A stretch of DNA of 64,000 nt from Ochotona curzoniae (Eukaryota > Chordata > Mammalia > Lagomorpha > Ochotonidae). The notes below the pieces were generated by a model, which had not been told where the DNA came from, made no database searches, and saw only the letters and a list, made by a program, of their open reading frames with translations. The DNA lies in the NCBI RefSeq assembly GCF_017591425.1, contig NW_024467106.1:25162501-25226500 (forward strand), read 5' to 3'. Shown piece after piece: positions 37,401 through 49,231 of the stretch (within the stretch, counting starts at the first letter, position 1; each line of letters begins with the position of its first letter). The position numbers were made by a program, and so were the translations under genes.

Positions 37401-38734
37401 ATTTAAAATCTGGACTCGAATGATATCCTGTCTTCTCTGAACACAAATCCAGCTTGACCTGAATTCAAGTATTGGTCAGATACATATTGTACATTTTCAA
37501 TTTCCAAATTTAAATTCCATTCCTTTTTGGTATACCTTACAGCTGTTTCTTTTTTCTAGGCTAGTCTTTTATTTCATTTTCTTCTCTGCTGCAACTCAAC
37601 TCACAAATCAATTTTACATAGCCTATAGCAAAAATCACTATTTGAATGCATCATTTGATCTCCATCACCTGTAACAGAATAGAATCAATATGTATTTATG
37701 AGACAATGACTTCATGAACTCAATCCACTCTATGTTTCTGTTGTTATTAACTAACCATTCGAGCTCTAGCTTGAGAGGTAGAATGTTTGTGCATGTGCAT
37801 TTCCGAGTCTGTACATTTTTACACTTGCTTTCTTTTCTGGATATACTATTCTATTTTTTCCCACTTATTGAGTTCCTGCTCTTAATCAAAAATAATTGGA
37901 GGTGAGGATTCTGACTTGCTCCGGAGGTGAGGATTCTGATAGTAAAGACTTGTTTCATACCATCAATTTAACAGTCTAATAGTTTACTATTTACTCAAAT
38001 AAGATTTGCTGGAAAGTTCTGTGAAGAAATCATAAAATTCTGTAACTTTTTTACTTTCCTTGTCAAAAAAGAGTCCTTGTAAAATTGCATAAAGAATTGC
38101 ATAAGGAATCAATTGCTTAAGGTCAAATAGTTTGGGTTCTCAATACATGTATATTATTGATAGTTGGTATTTCCCACTGTCATTATTACTATCTTTGTGC
38201 TCCTAGGATCACCTTCACACCAGTATGACCCAAAGACAAAGCGATATTGAAGTATCATAGCATCATAACAAATTAACACACGCTCAATTGCTTCTTTTGC
38301 TGCTTGTTAATTTTGTAGACCAAAACGAATCTAATTATGATTAACTGAGTCACTTTAAATTTGATATGTGCATGCAAGCATGATTAAGTGAAATGGAAGG
38401 ATGCTTTTCTCAAAATGTCCTAGTAAGGAAATGATCTTTGAAAAAGAAAATATTGGATTTCAAAGCAAATTTAGAGGTGCTAGTTAATCAGACCTCCATC
38501 AGTAGAAATCAAAGAAGAACAAAAAATTATCACTTTAAATTGATATTTTGTCATGTCAACATAGAATTATCTGCATGCTATCTTGATTTATTTTTATAGA
38601 GTTTCTTACGATCCTAATAAGCTATTTCTTAATTCAGAGTCTTTGTCACTTCAGGTTCCAGAAAAATGACACCATGTGTGTACAAAAGTGGAGAGTGCTG
38701 AATCCTAGTCTTGCATTGTAATGACTACATGTTA
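37401..38734. other. AT-rich spacer with two short duplications
   Basis: The 17-bp word GGAGGTGAGGATTCTGA occurs at 37898-37914 and 37923-37939. AATTGCATAAAGAATTGCATAAGG near 38083-38106 is another short direct repeat. No gene or repeat family was recognised. Confidence 0.6.
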
Positions 38735-39004
38735 TTATTTTTGTTAAAGTACATTTTTGCTGTGACAAAAAAATACCACATAAAGCTTGCCAATTCTATC
38801 GCTTATCTAAATTTATAAGCTGGAACTCTCTATCCATTACACAGTAACCACCTATTCAACCTTCCCCAGTGCCTGCCAATCATCGTTCTTTTTTCTGCCA
38901 GTAAAAACTTGAATATTTTATATGACTTATCTAAGTGCAGTCATATAATTTCTTTATGTGTCAGACATGTTTTTCTTAGCATAATGTCTTCAACATCCTC
39001 CACT
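38735..39004 (-). mobile_element. Old L1 (L1MA/MB-like) 3' end
   Basis: The plus strand shows the complement of a mammalian L1 3' UTR in order: 'taccacataaagcttgccaa', 'ccattacacagtaaccacct', 'agtgcagtcatataatttct' and 'ttttcttagcataatgtctt'. These are hallmark phrases of older eutherian L1 3' ends. An old CSINE was inserted next to or into it at about 39010. Confidence 0.75.
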
Positions 39005-39013
39005 CACCAGTTC

Positions 39014-39225
39014 ACTCCCCCATACACCTGTACCAGCCAGCAACAGCCAGGAGAGGGCCAGACCAAAACCTCAGAACTCCATCTGGGTAATTTGCTGTGT
39101 GTGACAGAGACCCAATTACTTTAGCCACCACCTGCTATTGCCAGGTATACATTAGCAAGAACTGGAATTGGAAGGAGAGTTGAGTTTAAAACTCAGGCCT
39201 TCTAATACGGAATGAAAAGTTCATA
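39014..39225 (-). mobile_element. Old CSINE
   Basis: The minus-strand blocks are well ordered: 'gccagcaacagccaggagag', 'ctcagaactccatctgggta', 'gacagagacccaattacttt', 'agccaccacctgctattgcc', 'ggtatacattagcaagaact', 'ggaattggaaggagagttga' and 'aaactcaggccttctaatac'. This is the older subfamily shared across lagomorphs. Confidence 0.85.
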
Positions 39226-39844
39226 AGAGGTGTCTTACAAGCTGCAGAAAATAACCTCCCCTAGTAAATTTTAATATGAACAGTGCCTTTTCTTTATGTG
39301 GATGCATGGTATTTAATTCAATTATAATGGCATTTAGATTTCATTTGAATACTTAAAGCAGGACTTTACAGATGAAAGCTGACTCATACTAATCATTATA
39401 ACTATTATTGTAGATATATGCCTCAGAAATAATTTGATATTGAGATTAACATTTGTGAAGATACATTCTTTGCTATAATACAGGAACCACTACAGTGGTC
39501 TGAGAGTTCAGCAGCCTACTCTCTTCTCTTTTCAGTCTGTAGGGGATATTTTCCTTACCTTAACACTATTATATCTACTGCAGAGTGACCCTTTACTCCA
39601 GAGGAGTAGTTATACTGTCTAAGAATAGACTGTACTCTTCCCTATTTAAAAATATGAAAGAAAAGAAAGTAGATGTTTTCACTCTGGAGAAATGTTAAAT
39701 GTTTGAAGAGGTAAATATACTTACCTTTCATTTTCATTTCTTCAGTAACACATTAGTCATTCAGTAGCATGTTATTTAACTTCATGGCACTTTAAATACT
39801 CCGTTTTTCTTATTATTGTTAATTTTGTTTTGTGGATTTTTATT
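39226..39844. other. Spacer, nothing recognised
   Basis: The first 100 bases may continue the L1 3' end interrupted by the CSINE ('tgtggatgcatggtatttaa'). The rest is unassigned. Confidence 0.4.
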
Positions 39845-40165
39845 TAAGAAGATGTATAGTAACTGTGTAATGGAAACTATCATATCCAGATATGAGGATA
39901 CAATGCAGTATGCATCTTCTTCCAGATCAAAGATGGACTTCCAATCAAACTGTTAACTGTATCTTGACAGAAGAATGCTGGACTCTGTGCCATTTTCCAT
40001 GCCTGCAATGATGGATTTATGACTTCTTAAGAACTATACTAATGTAATAATACAGCAGAAATCAATATGTGTGTGTGGAGGTTGTGGGAGTTGAGGAGGG
40101 GGTAAAGGAAATCCCAGGGCTTATGGGACTTTGTCCAAAAATAATAATATTAATTAAAAATGTTA
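39845..40165 (+). mobile_element. Lagomorph L1 3' UTR, copy 1 of a head-to-tail pair
   Basis: 'gcatcttcttccagatcaaa', 'gatggacttccaatcaaact' and 'atcttgacagaagaatgctg' are followed by a G-rich stretch, 'ggaaatcccagggcttatgg' and an AATAATAAT-rich tail. The terminal phrase is the complement of that in the minus-strand L1s at 4348 and 49970. Only the 3' UTR is present, so it is 5'-truncated. Confidence 0.8.
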
Positions 40166-40660
40166 AAAAAAGAATGAGATGCTATCATTTGCAATAAAAT
40201 GTTTCTAATTGGAGCGCAGTATACTCAGTGAAATGAGTCAATCCTCTAGGGATAAATATCATTTGTTGTCTCTGATACAACACAAATTTAATGCAAAATA
40301 CATGAGAAGTTGAAATACAGGTACAATGTATATACACATATTCTCATAGAGGCACTGTAAATGGGTCTAGCATGCTGAGAAGTGAAGATACTTTGTAGTA
40401 TGCATCTCTACCTCTGAATAAAAGATGGACTCTCAGCAAAACTCTTAAATATATCTTGACAACAGAATACCAGACATTCTATCATTGTCTATATCTACAA
40501 TGGTAATATATGCTAAAATAGCAGAATGTTTGAACATGTGACTGGTGCTGAAGGACTGTACTACTGTAACAATATAGGGGGGCAATGTGGGGTGGAGAAT
40601 GGGGAAGAAGGGATTGTGGAAGGAGGAATCATTGACATATAAGTAAAATTTTTTAAAAAT
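40166..40660 (+). mobile_element. Lagomorph L1 3' end, copy 2
   Basis: It begins with L1 sequence near the end of ORF2 ('gagatgctatcatttgcaat', 'atactcagtgaaatgagtca', 'ctagggataaatatcatttg'). It then repeats the same 3' UTR blocks as copy 1 ('gcatctctacctctgaataa', 'agatggactctcagcaaaac', 'atatatcttgacaacagaat') and ends G-rich, then A-rich. It lies directly after copy 1's A-rich tail. Confidence 0.8.
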
Positions 40661-41373
40661 CGCAAGTCAAGGTCTGGCAATCCCCATCATAACAAACAGA
40701 GAGCCTTTACAAGAAACTTATTTTTAAGCTGTTTTCATAAATATAACTGCCAATATAAGGTAGAAGTTATAAACCATTTTTCTTTGGGAGTTCACATTTG
40801 CCTTCCTTTAGAAGATGTCCCATTTACTTTCTGTTTTCTGTGGTGAGAAACCAAAATGCATAATTTCATGTGTTGTAACTGTTTAAGGCTGCACGGTAGA
40901 CAAATTCCCTGTACCTCCATGATCCATGATTGCCATCTGTTCCAAGATATTATCAAGTCATTTCTTAATGAAAACATTACTTATATTAGGGCAAGCTCCA
41001 GGACAAAGGTGGGCACATAACAGGGTGTTTGGGGACATATGTGGGCTCATTTGTACTATTCTATGCTTTTAGCTGTGTGTCACTGCCTTAAGTTGCTAAA
41101 GATGCTTTTGCCATAACATGATTGATCAGCGTGAGGTGTCATACCAGTTACAGGAATCATTTCAAATTTGCAGAAAAACAACAAAAACACCCTCGGGAGA
41201 ATTCTATGAAATATTAGAGGTGATTGAGTGTCCAAACAATGGGGTGAGGCAGCAGTGAGGTGATTAGAGACATTCTGCTGGCCCTTGCCACACAGCCAGA
41301 AGCTCCTCGCAGCCTTGCTAACCAAGGAGCTATGCTTATCACACCCTCGCTCCATCTGCATAGCTTCTCACAT
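40661..41373. other. Spacer, nothing recognised
   Basis: No recognised gene or repeat. Confidence 0.5.
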
Positions 41374-41702
41374 TTAAAGATTTTTATTTTAGTTTTATTG
41401 GAAAGGCATATTTACAGAAAGGAGAAGAGACTGAGAGGAAGATCTTCCGTCTGCGGATTCACTCCCCATGTGGCCACAATGGCCGGAGCTAATCCAATCT
41501 GAAGCCAGGAGCCTGGAGCCTCTTTCAGGTCTCCCATGTGGGTGCACAGTCTGCAGGCTTTGGGCCCCCTCTACTGCTTTGCCAGACCATAAGCAGGGAG
41601 CTGGATGGGAAGCAGGTCTACAGGAATTAAAACCGGCACCCATATGAGATTCTGGCACATGCAAGGCGAGGACTTTAGTCACTAGGCTACCACACCAGAT
41701 CC
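41374..41702 (-). mobile_element. Young CSINE, full length
   Basis: Minus-strand copy with 'ttattggaaaggcatattta', 'agatcttccgtctgcggatt', 'ggccacaatggccggagcta', 'gaagccaggagcctggagcc', 'agcagggagctggatgggaa', 'aaaaccggcacccatatgag' and head 'ctaccacaccagatcct'. It is well conserved. Confidence 0.95.
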
Positions 41703-43104
41703 TATTGTTTTTTATTTGCTTCTTATTATGTGCTTACACAACAATGGGGGTTTGCAATCATAGAATACTCAGGGAAGGTGCTCATGTGCTAATCAAAATA
41801 ATAAAAAGAAACAGGTCAGTACCCCACACAGGCTCTTGCAGAATCCAGTAAGTATTTCTAATTTTTTGTAGTTTAGAATTTTAGTTCATATCCTTTCCTG
41901 GAGTTTCTGCAATCATTTTAGTAGGTTATAAAGAAACCTTTTGGAGTTTTAAAAGTTATCCCACTTATATGTATTGAGATAACACCCATTTACTTGTAAT
42001 TAATCAAGAATACAACATTTCCAATGAAATTGTTTGTATGGAAGCCCACCACTAACTTTTAGCTGTGCTATGGGGACAAGAGAATCTATTTATTCCACAG
42101 CTATTCAACTCAGGGGTTCTCAATGAGGTGATATTCCAAATATGAAGGGTTAAGAATTCATTCACTCCAAAAAATGTTACTTTTCCATCTTGTTTAGGAT
42201 TCCTCACAAAACACCTTTACAGGATCTACGTGATTCCTTGTAATATTCTCCCTCTCTCTTTATCTTCCAGCTTCACCTAGTAACAATCTGACTACAGAAA
42301 GTAAGGGGCTAGGGAAAAGAAGGCACACGTTTTGCTTTATGCATAGCACACACGGTTGTTTGCAAGCATTTTTCTTGCTGACATATTTCATATAAGTCAT
42401 CCTAATGCTCATACTATTATATTTAAGGAAAAGATAATATATTCTTTCAGAAGCTGCCTAGTTTTTTTTTTTTTTTCTGGGAAGCTTTAGTTATTATTAC
42501 ATTAGGACTTTAAAGAGTTCTTTTCAGAAAATTAATCAATTTAGAAACAGAAAAAAAAATTTAAATTAAGTACTCTGCTTAAGTGGAATGAAAGACCAGA
42601 GTAAAAGAATAAGTACTGGTCATGCTGAGAGATGAAGGTGAGGAGAAGAATTCTCATGTATACTGCTTACGAAGACTGACAATATCTCTGCATGAACATG
42701 TTATTGAAAAAAAATAGAACGAGGAAACTGATTCCCCAGTACCTGCTACTGCTGGGGAGCTGCTTCCAACTGGACCAGGAGAAATTATTACAATGTATTG
42801 CTATAGACTTCGAGATAACTACAAAATATGCCACATTCATGTAACACTTACAATGAATGACAATAAAAGCTTATTCTTAAAAAATGCTCACTGCTCAAGA
42901 CAGTTCAGTAATTTCATGATTCAGTTCAAGACAAGGTGACAAGGATTTTAAAAAATAATTATGTAGCATTATACAACATGTTACTGTAGCTCATTGTATG
43001 AATTAACTATGAAAGAAGCAGGCATGATTGGTAGTAGATTCATGGAGAGGATCTGATTTGATTAAAACCAAGATCTCTGACAAAACTGTGAGTAATCTTA
43101 CATT
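41703..43104. other. Spacer, possible processed 3' end at 42590-42880
   Basis: Near 42855-42882 the phrase 'gacaataaaagcttattctt' followed by AAAAAA looks like a polyadenylated 3' end. The upstream 250 bp is unassigned and could be an L1 3' UTR variant or a processed transcript. Otherwise nothing was recognised. Confidence 0.4.
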
Positions 43105-43545
43105 AGGAAGCAGCTGTAGTATGTGTCAGGATCCCATGGAAACCGGACAGAGAGAGGGGGAAATACAGAGAGAATTTTTGATGAACTAGCTCATCTAATT
43201 ATGGTGGCTTCCAAGTACAAATTTAACTAAGAGGATCAACAGGTTTGGATTCCTGCGAGTTGATGTTGCAGTCTTGAGTTCAAATGCCACAGTAGAATAG
43301 GCTGGAAACTCAGGCTTCCAGGGTGAAGGCTTAAGGAGAGTCTCTTCCCCTTTGTGAATGCTTATACTGCGTTCTCAAGGTCTTCAGTTGACTGAATGTG
43401 GTCTACATGTATTATAGAGGATAATCTCTTTACTAAAATTAACTGATTTAAATGTTAAATACATCTAAAATTCCGATCACAGCAACATATTGACTTGCAT
43501 TTTACCAAACAGCTGATTCCATAGCCTAGACAAATGATTTGTAAA
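43105..43545 (-). mobile_element. MaLR LTR, MLT1-like
   Basis: The plus strand carries the complement of an MLT1-type LTR in order: 'gaaaccggacagagagaggg', 'gaactagctcatctaattat' with 'ggtggcttccaa', 'gatgttgcagtcttgagttc', 'gactgaatgtggtctacatg', 'agaggataatctctttacta', 'actgatttaaatgttaaata' and 'ccatagcctag'. It is an ancient non-autonomous ERVL-MaLR relic. No internal sequence was seen. Confidence 0.75.
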
Positions 43546-44002
43546 ATTTTCGAACGTCGGGATATTATGAATCTGAAAATGTCTGTGAATCAGAATTCTG
43601 AAGTGGATAAGCAAAAATTTTCAGAAAAGATTTTTTAGAAACTGTTACAGTTTATACTATTTATAGTAGTTTATAGTTTATATTATTTTTCAAATTAATA
43701 ACGCATAATCTAAATATCAATGATCATATTTCATGTTTTTATCCAAAAGTAAAATTCTTCTCTCAAAGCACATTTTGTCATCTTATGTAGTCCTGAGAAT
43801 TTGGTACCAGAATTATTGCAGAAGTTTACAAAAGCGATTTTACTCTTCGTGACCTCTATGGGGAATTATTGGCTGAGCTTATCCAGTCATTTCTAGCCTA
43901 TATAATGGAAATGCATCTCCAATTTCAGTTTATTTGACTTGTAATTGCCTAGGACTAACAGCATGCATGTGACTCTAATGTAGGCTGGGTAGACTGGCAA
44001 TG
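43546..44002. other. AT-rich spacer
   Basis: It includes short palindromic TTTATAGT/ACTATAAA repetition near 43650-43685. Nothing else was recognised. Confidence 0.5.
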
Positions 44003-44359
44003 GTTATTATTATTATTTTTTTAAAGTTTTTTTTTTTATTATGTTTTTATTGGAAAGGCAGATATACAGAAAGGAGAGACAGAGAGGAAGATCTTCCGTC
44101 TGATGATTCACTCCCCAAGTGAGCGCAACGGCCGATGCTATGCCGGTCGGAAGCCAGGAACCTGTTCCGGGTCTCCCATGTGAGTGCAGGGTCCCAAAGC
44201 TTTGGGCCGTCCTCCACTGCTTTCCCGGGCCAAAGGCAGGGAGCTGGAAGGGAAGCGGGGCTGCCGGGATTAGAATCGGCGCCCATATGGGATCCTGGGC
44301 GTGCAAGGTGAGGACCTTTAACCACTTGCGCCACCGCGCCGGGCCCAGTTATTATTATT
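44003..44359 (-). mobile_element. Young CSINE nested at the tail of another CSINE
   Basis: The element is at about 44021-44346, flanked by GTTATTATTATT at 44003-44014 and 44348-44359 (target-site duplication in the A-rich tail of the next SINE). The young core keeps many CpGs: 'gagcgcaacggccgatgcta', 'gctttcccgggccaaaggca', 'agaatcggcgcccatatggg', 'ttgcgccaccgcgccgggcc'. It is one of the youngest copies in the window. Confidence 0.95.
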
Positions 44360-44562
44360 TTTAAAGATTTATTCAGTCTTTTTTGCAAAGGCAGATTTAC
44401 AGAGAGAAGAAGAGACAATGAGGAAGATCCTCTGTCTTCTGGTTCACTCCCCAAGTGGCCGCAACAGCCAGAGCTGAGCCGTTCTGAAGCCAGGAGCCAG
44501 GAGCCTCCTCCAGTTCTCCCACAAAAGTTGCAGGGCCGTAAGGCTTTGAGCCATCCTCCATA
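44360..44562 (-). mobile_element. CSINE, 5'-truncated
   Basis: Tail 'ttaaagatttattcag', then 'gcagatttacagagagaaga', 'ggccgcaacagccagagctg', 'gaagccaggagccaggagcc', 'gtaaggctttgagccatcct' and a stop at 'ccat'. The tRNA-like third is absent. The younger element at 44021 inserted at its tail. Confidence 0.92.
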
Positions 44563-46869
44563 GGACTGCAAGCATCAAAAAAGTTTTTACAATGTAACAT
44601 GGAAAGAAACATATGCAAGAATGTTTTGATAGTCATAGGTTAGTCAGATAACTAAAGAATTACAGCCAGTTGTGAGTAATAAGACAAATTTATCTCATCC
44701 ACTAAATAATGAAAGGCCAATTAGATATCTCTTAGGTAATTGAAATGTCCATGAAACAGTTCTATCACCAATATTTAAATTATTTAAATTCCCTGTGTAT
44801 GTAATACCTGACAAAACAACAGTATAGGAATTAACAGACTTTTTTTTGCAAGATTAATAACATAACGAGTAAAAGATGTGTACATATTTGAGGAAGAGAA
44901 ACAAAAATTACATGTTACCTTAAGGCTAGTGATGGGGCAAGCAAAGGACTCCAGGGAAAATAATAATTTAATTATGTAAACTAAAAAACACAGACAAAAG
45001 CAGTGGAAACCTGAAAAGACTATGGACTTTCCGAGAGGGTTTCTGTAATGATGGATCCAGCAGACTAAACATTTTATCTTCCCTTCCTTTCTTTGATAAA
45101 TCTCAGGACCTATGCTGCATGTAACTGAAAATTAGAAGATAAGGAAATCAATTACAACAACATGCCAAGATTAAGCTTTTTCCTTGGATAGAGAAAAGTG
45201 TGAAAAATATAAAAGGCCAAAAAAATTTAATTCTCCTGCAAAGGAAAAGATTAAATCTCATTCTCAACTATCATACGCACAACTCAAGCAGCACAAATAC
45301 GGGAGAGTAATCAGAATGATTTCCCAGAGAGGAGCACGGGGACTCAGGATTCCCTAGGAATACAAAGACAGCTAAGTTCAAAATGCAGAATCAAACAGGC
45401 AATGCTCAGAGTTTACCCTTGGAAAGCTATTGGCAGATAGGTGGATTCTAACCCTGGAATCCTGTAAGAAATTCGAGTCTGCTTGCAGAGACAGCACAGA
45501 GATCTTGGCATCAACAACCGTGATCCTTTCACAGCTTGCTCAGCACACAGTGGTTTTTGAATCAGGATGGAAACACAGGTGGCATACAAAAATGTTTAAG
45601 AATTAATTTACATCGCCCACCTGGGTGCAATAAAATAATTCCCCTCCAGTGTTACTTGAAGCAGTGAAAATTATTAGTGCCCTCTGGGAAACAATATGTA
45701 GCAAGAGCCCTAAAATGTTCATACTCTTTGGCAGAAAATCAGTTTTATTTGGATATTTGAACATATTTATTGTTGATAAAATCTTATTTAGTAAGTAATA
45801 CTGCTAAAAAAAAAAAAAAACATTTAAGTGTGCCTTTTGAGAAAAAGATAGCACACTTTTCACCCAGCCAGCCTAGTTAGGTTGGGATTACAGTGGTTCT
45901 GCAAGTATAGCAGGACTGAGGGAATAAAGCTAGCTGATGCTCAGCAGACAAAGGAACCACAGGGAAGCGTGATATAACAGAGTAGTGGATTCCCAAGGCT
46001 GGGAAAGCAGAGTGCGGGTAAGAGGGAGAGGAGGTTGATAAGTGAGTCGCAGCCTATAGAGAGAGGAGAAAAACTGTTCTGGTGTCCTATTGTATGGCAT
46101 GGAAATATGGATAATGATAATCTAATATACAAAGCCATAAGGGATTTTGAATGTGTTCACCACAAATAAATAATAAATGTTTTAATTGCTATTTATGTTT
46201 AAACACTAAACATCACACAATATATATGTTTGGAAAACATAAAATTGTATCCCATAAGTATGTAGGATTTTTATGATTAAGTAAAATAAGAGAGAAAGCT
46301 GAGATCCTGAGCCGGGAAGACAGAGTGGTTAGGAAAAATACCAGTGAAGAGTGTTGCGACAAACTGACAAAAGGGAAGTGTTTTAGACAACTAACTGAAA
46401 CTGTAGTTTTCTTACTGACACATAACATGATGAAGGTGATAGAGGTGGAAGTATGTGAAAGAAGGATGCATTTAGTTGTCAAGGGCCAATAGGAATCAAC
46501 TTTGTAGGAGGGCTGAGCAGTTCATGTTGACTTAGGATCTGGCGCCCTTAGAGAAAGGCCCTTTTTACAGAGAAAGGGGTGAGATTCAATAGTTAAAGTC
46601 TGCTGACAGCTGAAATTTATATGTCGGATACTATGCAAAGCAAAATTTGCTGTCTCTGATTAATTAGGTGATAGTTTACTTCACAGAAAATACATAGCAT
46701 TCCACGCAGAGGGGAAAAAAATTAAAAAGGAACTAAGCTTCAACAGACTGAGAAGACCCAGATCATAAACAAACACATTAAAGCTGAAGTGGTTATTTTT
46801 CTCCCAAAAGGCGAGGTCAAGACAAGTAGTATGTTTTCTCATAGTGGAACACTTAAAGGCTTCGGAGGC
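44563..46869. other. AT-rich spacer, poly(A) run at 45806-45820
   Basis: A 15-base A run has no recognisable retroposon upstream. A minus-strand frame (46213-46482, 89 codons) is unrecognised. Nothing else was seen. Confidence 0.5.
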
Positions 46870-47040
46870 AGAAAACTTCTGTTGCCTAATCTTTACTATG
46901 GATATAGGTCAATTATTTAATATATTTAAGACCTCTCTTTAATAACAAGAATCAAATGTGCTGTTGTGAGCAGTTAGCAATATACATACATGAAAACACT
47001 TTATAGAGTTCTGTCCTCCAAGTAGCTAAGTAACTATGTG
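46870..47040 (-). mobile_element. MIR
   Basis: 'gatataggtcaattatttaa', 'gctgttgtgagcagttagca' and 'atacatgaaaacactttata' correspond in order to the complement of the MIR core (TTACTTAA, TTGTTGTGAGGATTAAA, ACATGTAAAGCACTTAGA). It is strongly diverged. Confidence 0.6.
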
Positions 47041-47844
47041 AGTACAAGCTGTATGACTGCTAGGAATTAGTCATCTTCTATGGTATTTTACTGTTATTTA
47101 CAAAACAAAGTCTCCTTTTCACAATTTAGAACAGAGAAAACTGAGTAAATTTTGTATCTATTTACATTTGCCTGGAGTTATAGGACACCAAAAATGTTAT
47201 TAATCTCTTGGCAGCTACTGAATTCTAATATTAAAATTGATGGGCAAGAAGGCACTTCACCAAAAGGTCTAAAATAAATTACAGGATCACAGTAAGGCAA
47301 ACTTCAGTATTTTGCTTAAAGCTGTGTAATAATAGATACAAACAGAATGAAGGACATATATGAAATCCAGAAGGTGTAAAAAGAAGCCTCAGGCTCAGAG
47401 TGAAAGTACAGGGATGAAACTTTGAAAGCCTTGTCATGTTAACTCAAAGAAGGGCAGATTACAGTTAATAAATTCTACGTTCCATCTTTAAAGTTCAAGG
47501 TTAAATGAAAAACAATTCTTTTGTAATAGCAGTAAAACTTCTGGAATCTGAACAAGCTCTGAAGTCTAGTTAATAAAAATGAACCTATGATAGTTTCCCA
47601 GGTGTGGCACAGATTTGGATATGTAGGATGTTGCAATTAGCGGAAACTACTCAAAGAATATACTTTGAAAAATTTGTCCCATCTTTGCAGTTTCTTTGGA
47701 TTTGTAAAATTGTTCCAAAAGAAAACATTTATTTTAGAAATGATGGCTTTAACTTATTCACACATTGCTATAAAAATTCAAAATACAACGTGTACAAGAA
47801 TACAACTAACTTTCCTAACCCTTTTTTATGGTAGGCGTTTTAAG
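47041..47844. other. AT-rich spacer
   Basis: Nothing recognised. Confidence 0.5.
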
Positions 47845-47955
47845 TAGCAGATGATTTCAAGTATATAGTAGATGGTGTGTAAGTTATATGCAAATGCTTT
47901 GCCATTTTATGTAAAGAACTCGAGCGTGTTCAGATACTAGGTAGCGGTATCCATC
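47845..47955 (+). mobile_element. Old dispersed repeat fragment, family not named
   Basis: 'gtgtaagttatatgcaaatg', 'ctttgccattttatgtaaag' and 'aactcgagcgtgttcagata' match a common mammalian interspersed repeat I recognise by wording (TTATATGCAAATACTACGCC...GACTTGAGCATCC) but cannot name reliably. It may be an ancient DNA transposon or LTR. Confidence 0.45.
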
Positions 47956-48509
47956 CCTTCTCCACACAGGGTACCAGAGCACAGAAAGTCAAACCCACTG
48001 TCAAGCTCTCTGATTCACGCACTGTGAGTGCTTTGCTAAAGTGGCGTCTGCCAGATTTCTCTATGAGAAAGGAATGCTTTTCTTTCAGAGTAACGGCCAT
48101 TTGCTGGACTATTTCCATGGGACTATGTGAGTGGTCTATTCAACTGTCTTTTCCTATTGATTTCAGAACTTATTGATAAATCCTCCAAGACTTGGTCATT
48201 GTTTTCGATTTTAAACATTAACTTCTAACTTATCACAGCTTTTTCATATTCTTAGCTGAAATGTTTCATGCACAAAACCTCTTGTCTTTCCCCCATTAAT
48301 TATTTCATATTAATTCAGTCAACATACTATAAGCCAATTCTGGCATTATTCCTTTTCATGTTCAAATTTACCCAAATATGGCAATGGGAGATACTCAAGC
48401 ACTCCTTTTTTTTTTTTGAACATGTTTTCATCACTTTTAAACATTTTTTTTTTTTGGTGATAGAATTAGTACTGTCTTTGCTTTCTTGGTACAAAGAAAT
48501 ATTCAAGGT
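47956..48509. other. Spacer with T-runs
   Basis: T11 and T12 runs lie near 48408 and 48444. No gene or repeat family was recognised. Confidence 0.5.
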
Positions 48510-48543
48510 TCTATCTATCTATCTACTTACCTATCTATCTATT
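48510..48543. repeat. (CTAT)n microsatellite
   Basis: About eight CTAT units with one interruption (CTACTTAC). Confidence 0.9.
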
Positions 48544-49154
48544 TGTTGGTCATTTATTGTTTCTCTTCAAAGTTCCTGACTTTTTGTAGGGGGAAGTGAT
48601 ATTTAAATAAATTATATCCAATATTACATGTACAGCTTCTGTTAGTCATCGCTTCTAATCCGTTTTAGCAAGCTGTTTGTGCTTTGAGTTTATACTGATT
48701 CTCCTAATTTCTGTCTGTTAACTTAGGATGTCTCCTTTCATTTCTGTATTTACAAATTGATGCTCACTTACTCCACAATGAAAACCTTTGTTTTTACCCA
48801 AAATACAGCCACTCGTGTGATTAACACCAACAAACATACATACATATGCTTACAGTGTGGGAATTACTGACACAAACACCAAAAATAAACATAGAAAGTG
48901 CTAATGAAAATTCAAGATATCTTTGTATTTTCCACTGTAACCAACTGTGTTGAAGAACACCAACATGTTCAAAGTTAAATGTGAAAAGAAAAATTTTAAA
49001 AATGTGTTTATCTCATTCCAAATTTTTTCCTAGTTTTCAGCCAAAATTCTCATTAATTTCTGGTTTTCATTCCTCTGTATATTATTTGTGGAGCATTATA
49101 ATATACTATATAATGGGATCGTAGAGACTTATCTCGTATTTTTAATATCTGAAG
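48544..49154. other. AT-rich spacer
   Basis: Nothing recognised. Confidence 0.5.
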
Positions 49155-49231
49155 CTAGGACAGGAGCCAGGCCCCCATGGCATAACTCCGTCACTGGCAG
49201 CAGTTCTGCCCACTACACAACAATGCTAGCT
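49155..49231 (-). mobile_element. Old CSINE 5' fragment
   Basis: 'catggcataactccgtcact', 'ggcagcagttctgcccacta' and 'cacaacaatgctagc' match the complement of the tRNA-like head of the older CSINE. Only about 75 bp remains. Confidence 0.55.

Noticed and set aside
42110..42180. 'caggggttctcaatgaggtg', considered as a MER5-type DNA transposon end
   Set aside because: Only about 20 bp resembles such elements, and no opposite terminal repeat was found.
44047..44571. 174-codon minus-strand open frame, the longest in the window
   Set aside because: It runs through the two adjacent CSINEs at 44021-44562. CSINE copies elsewhere in the window give similar short frames.
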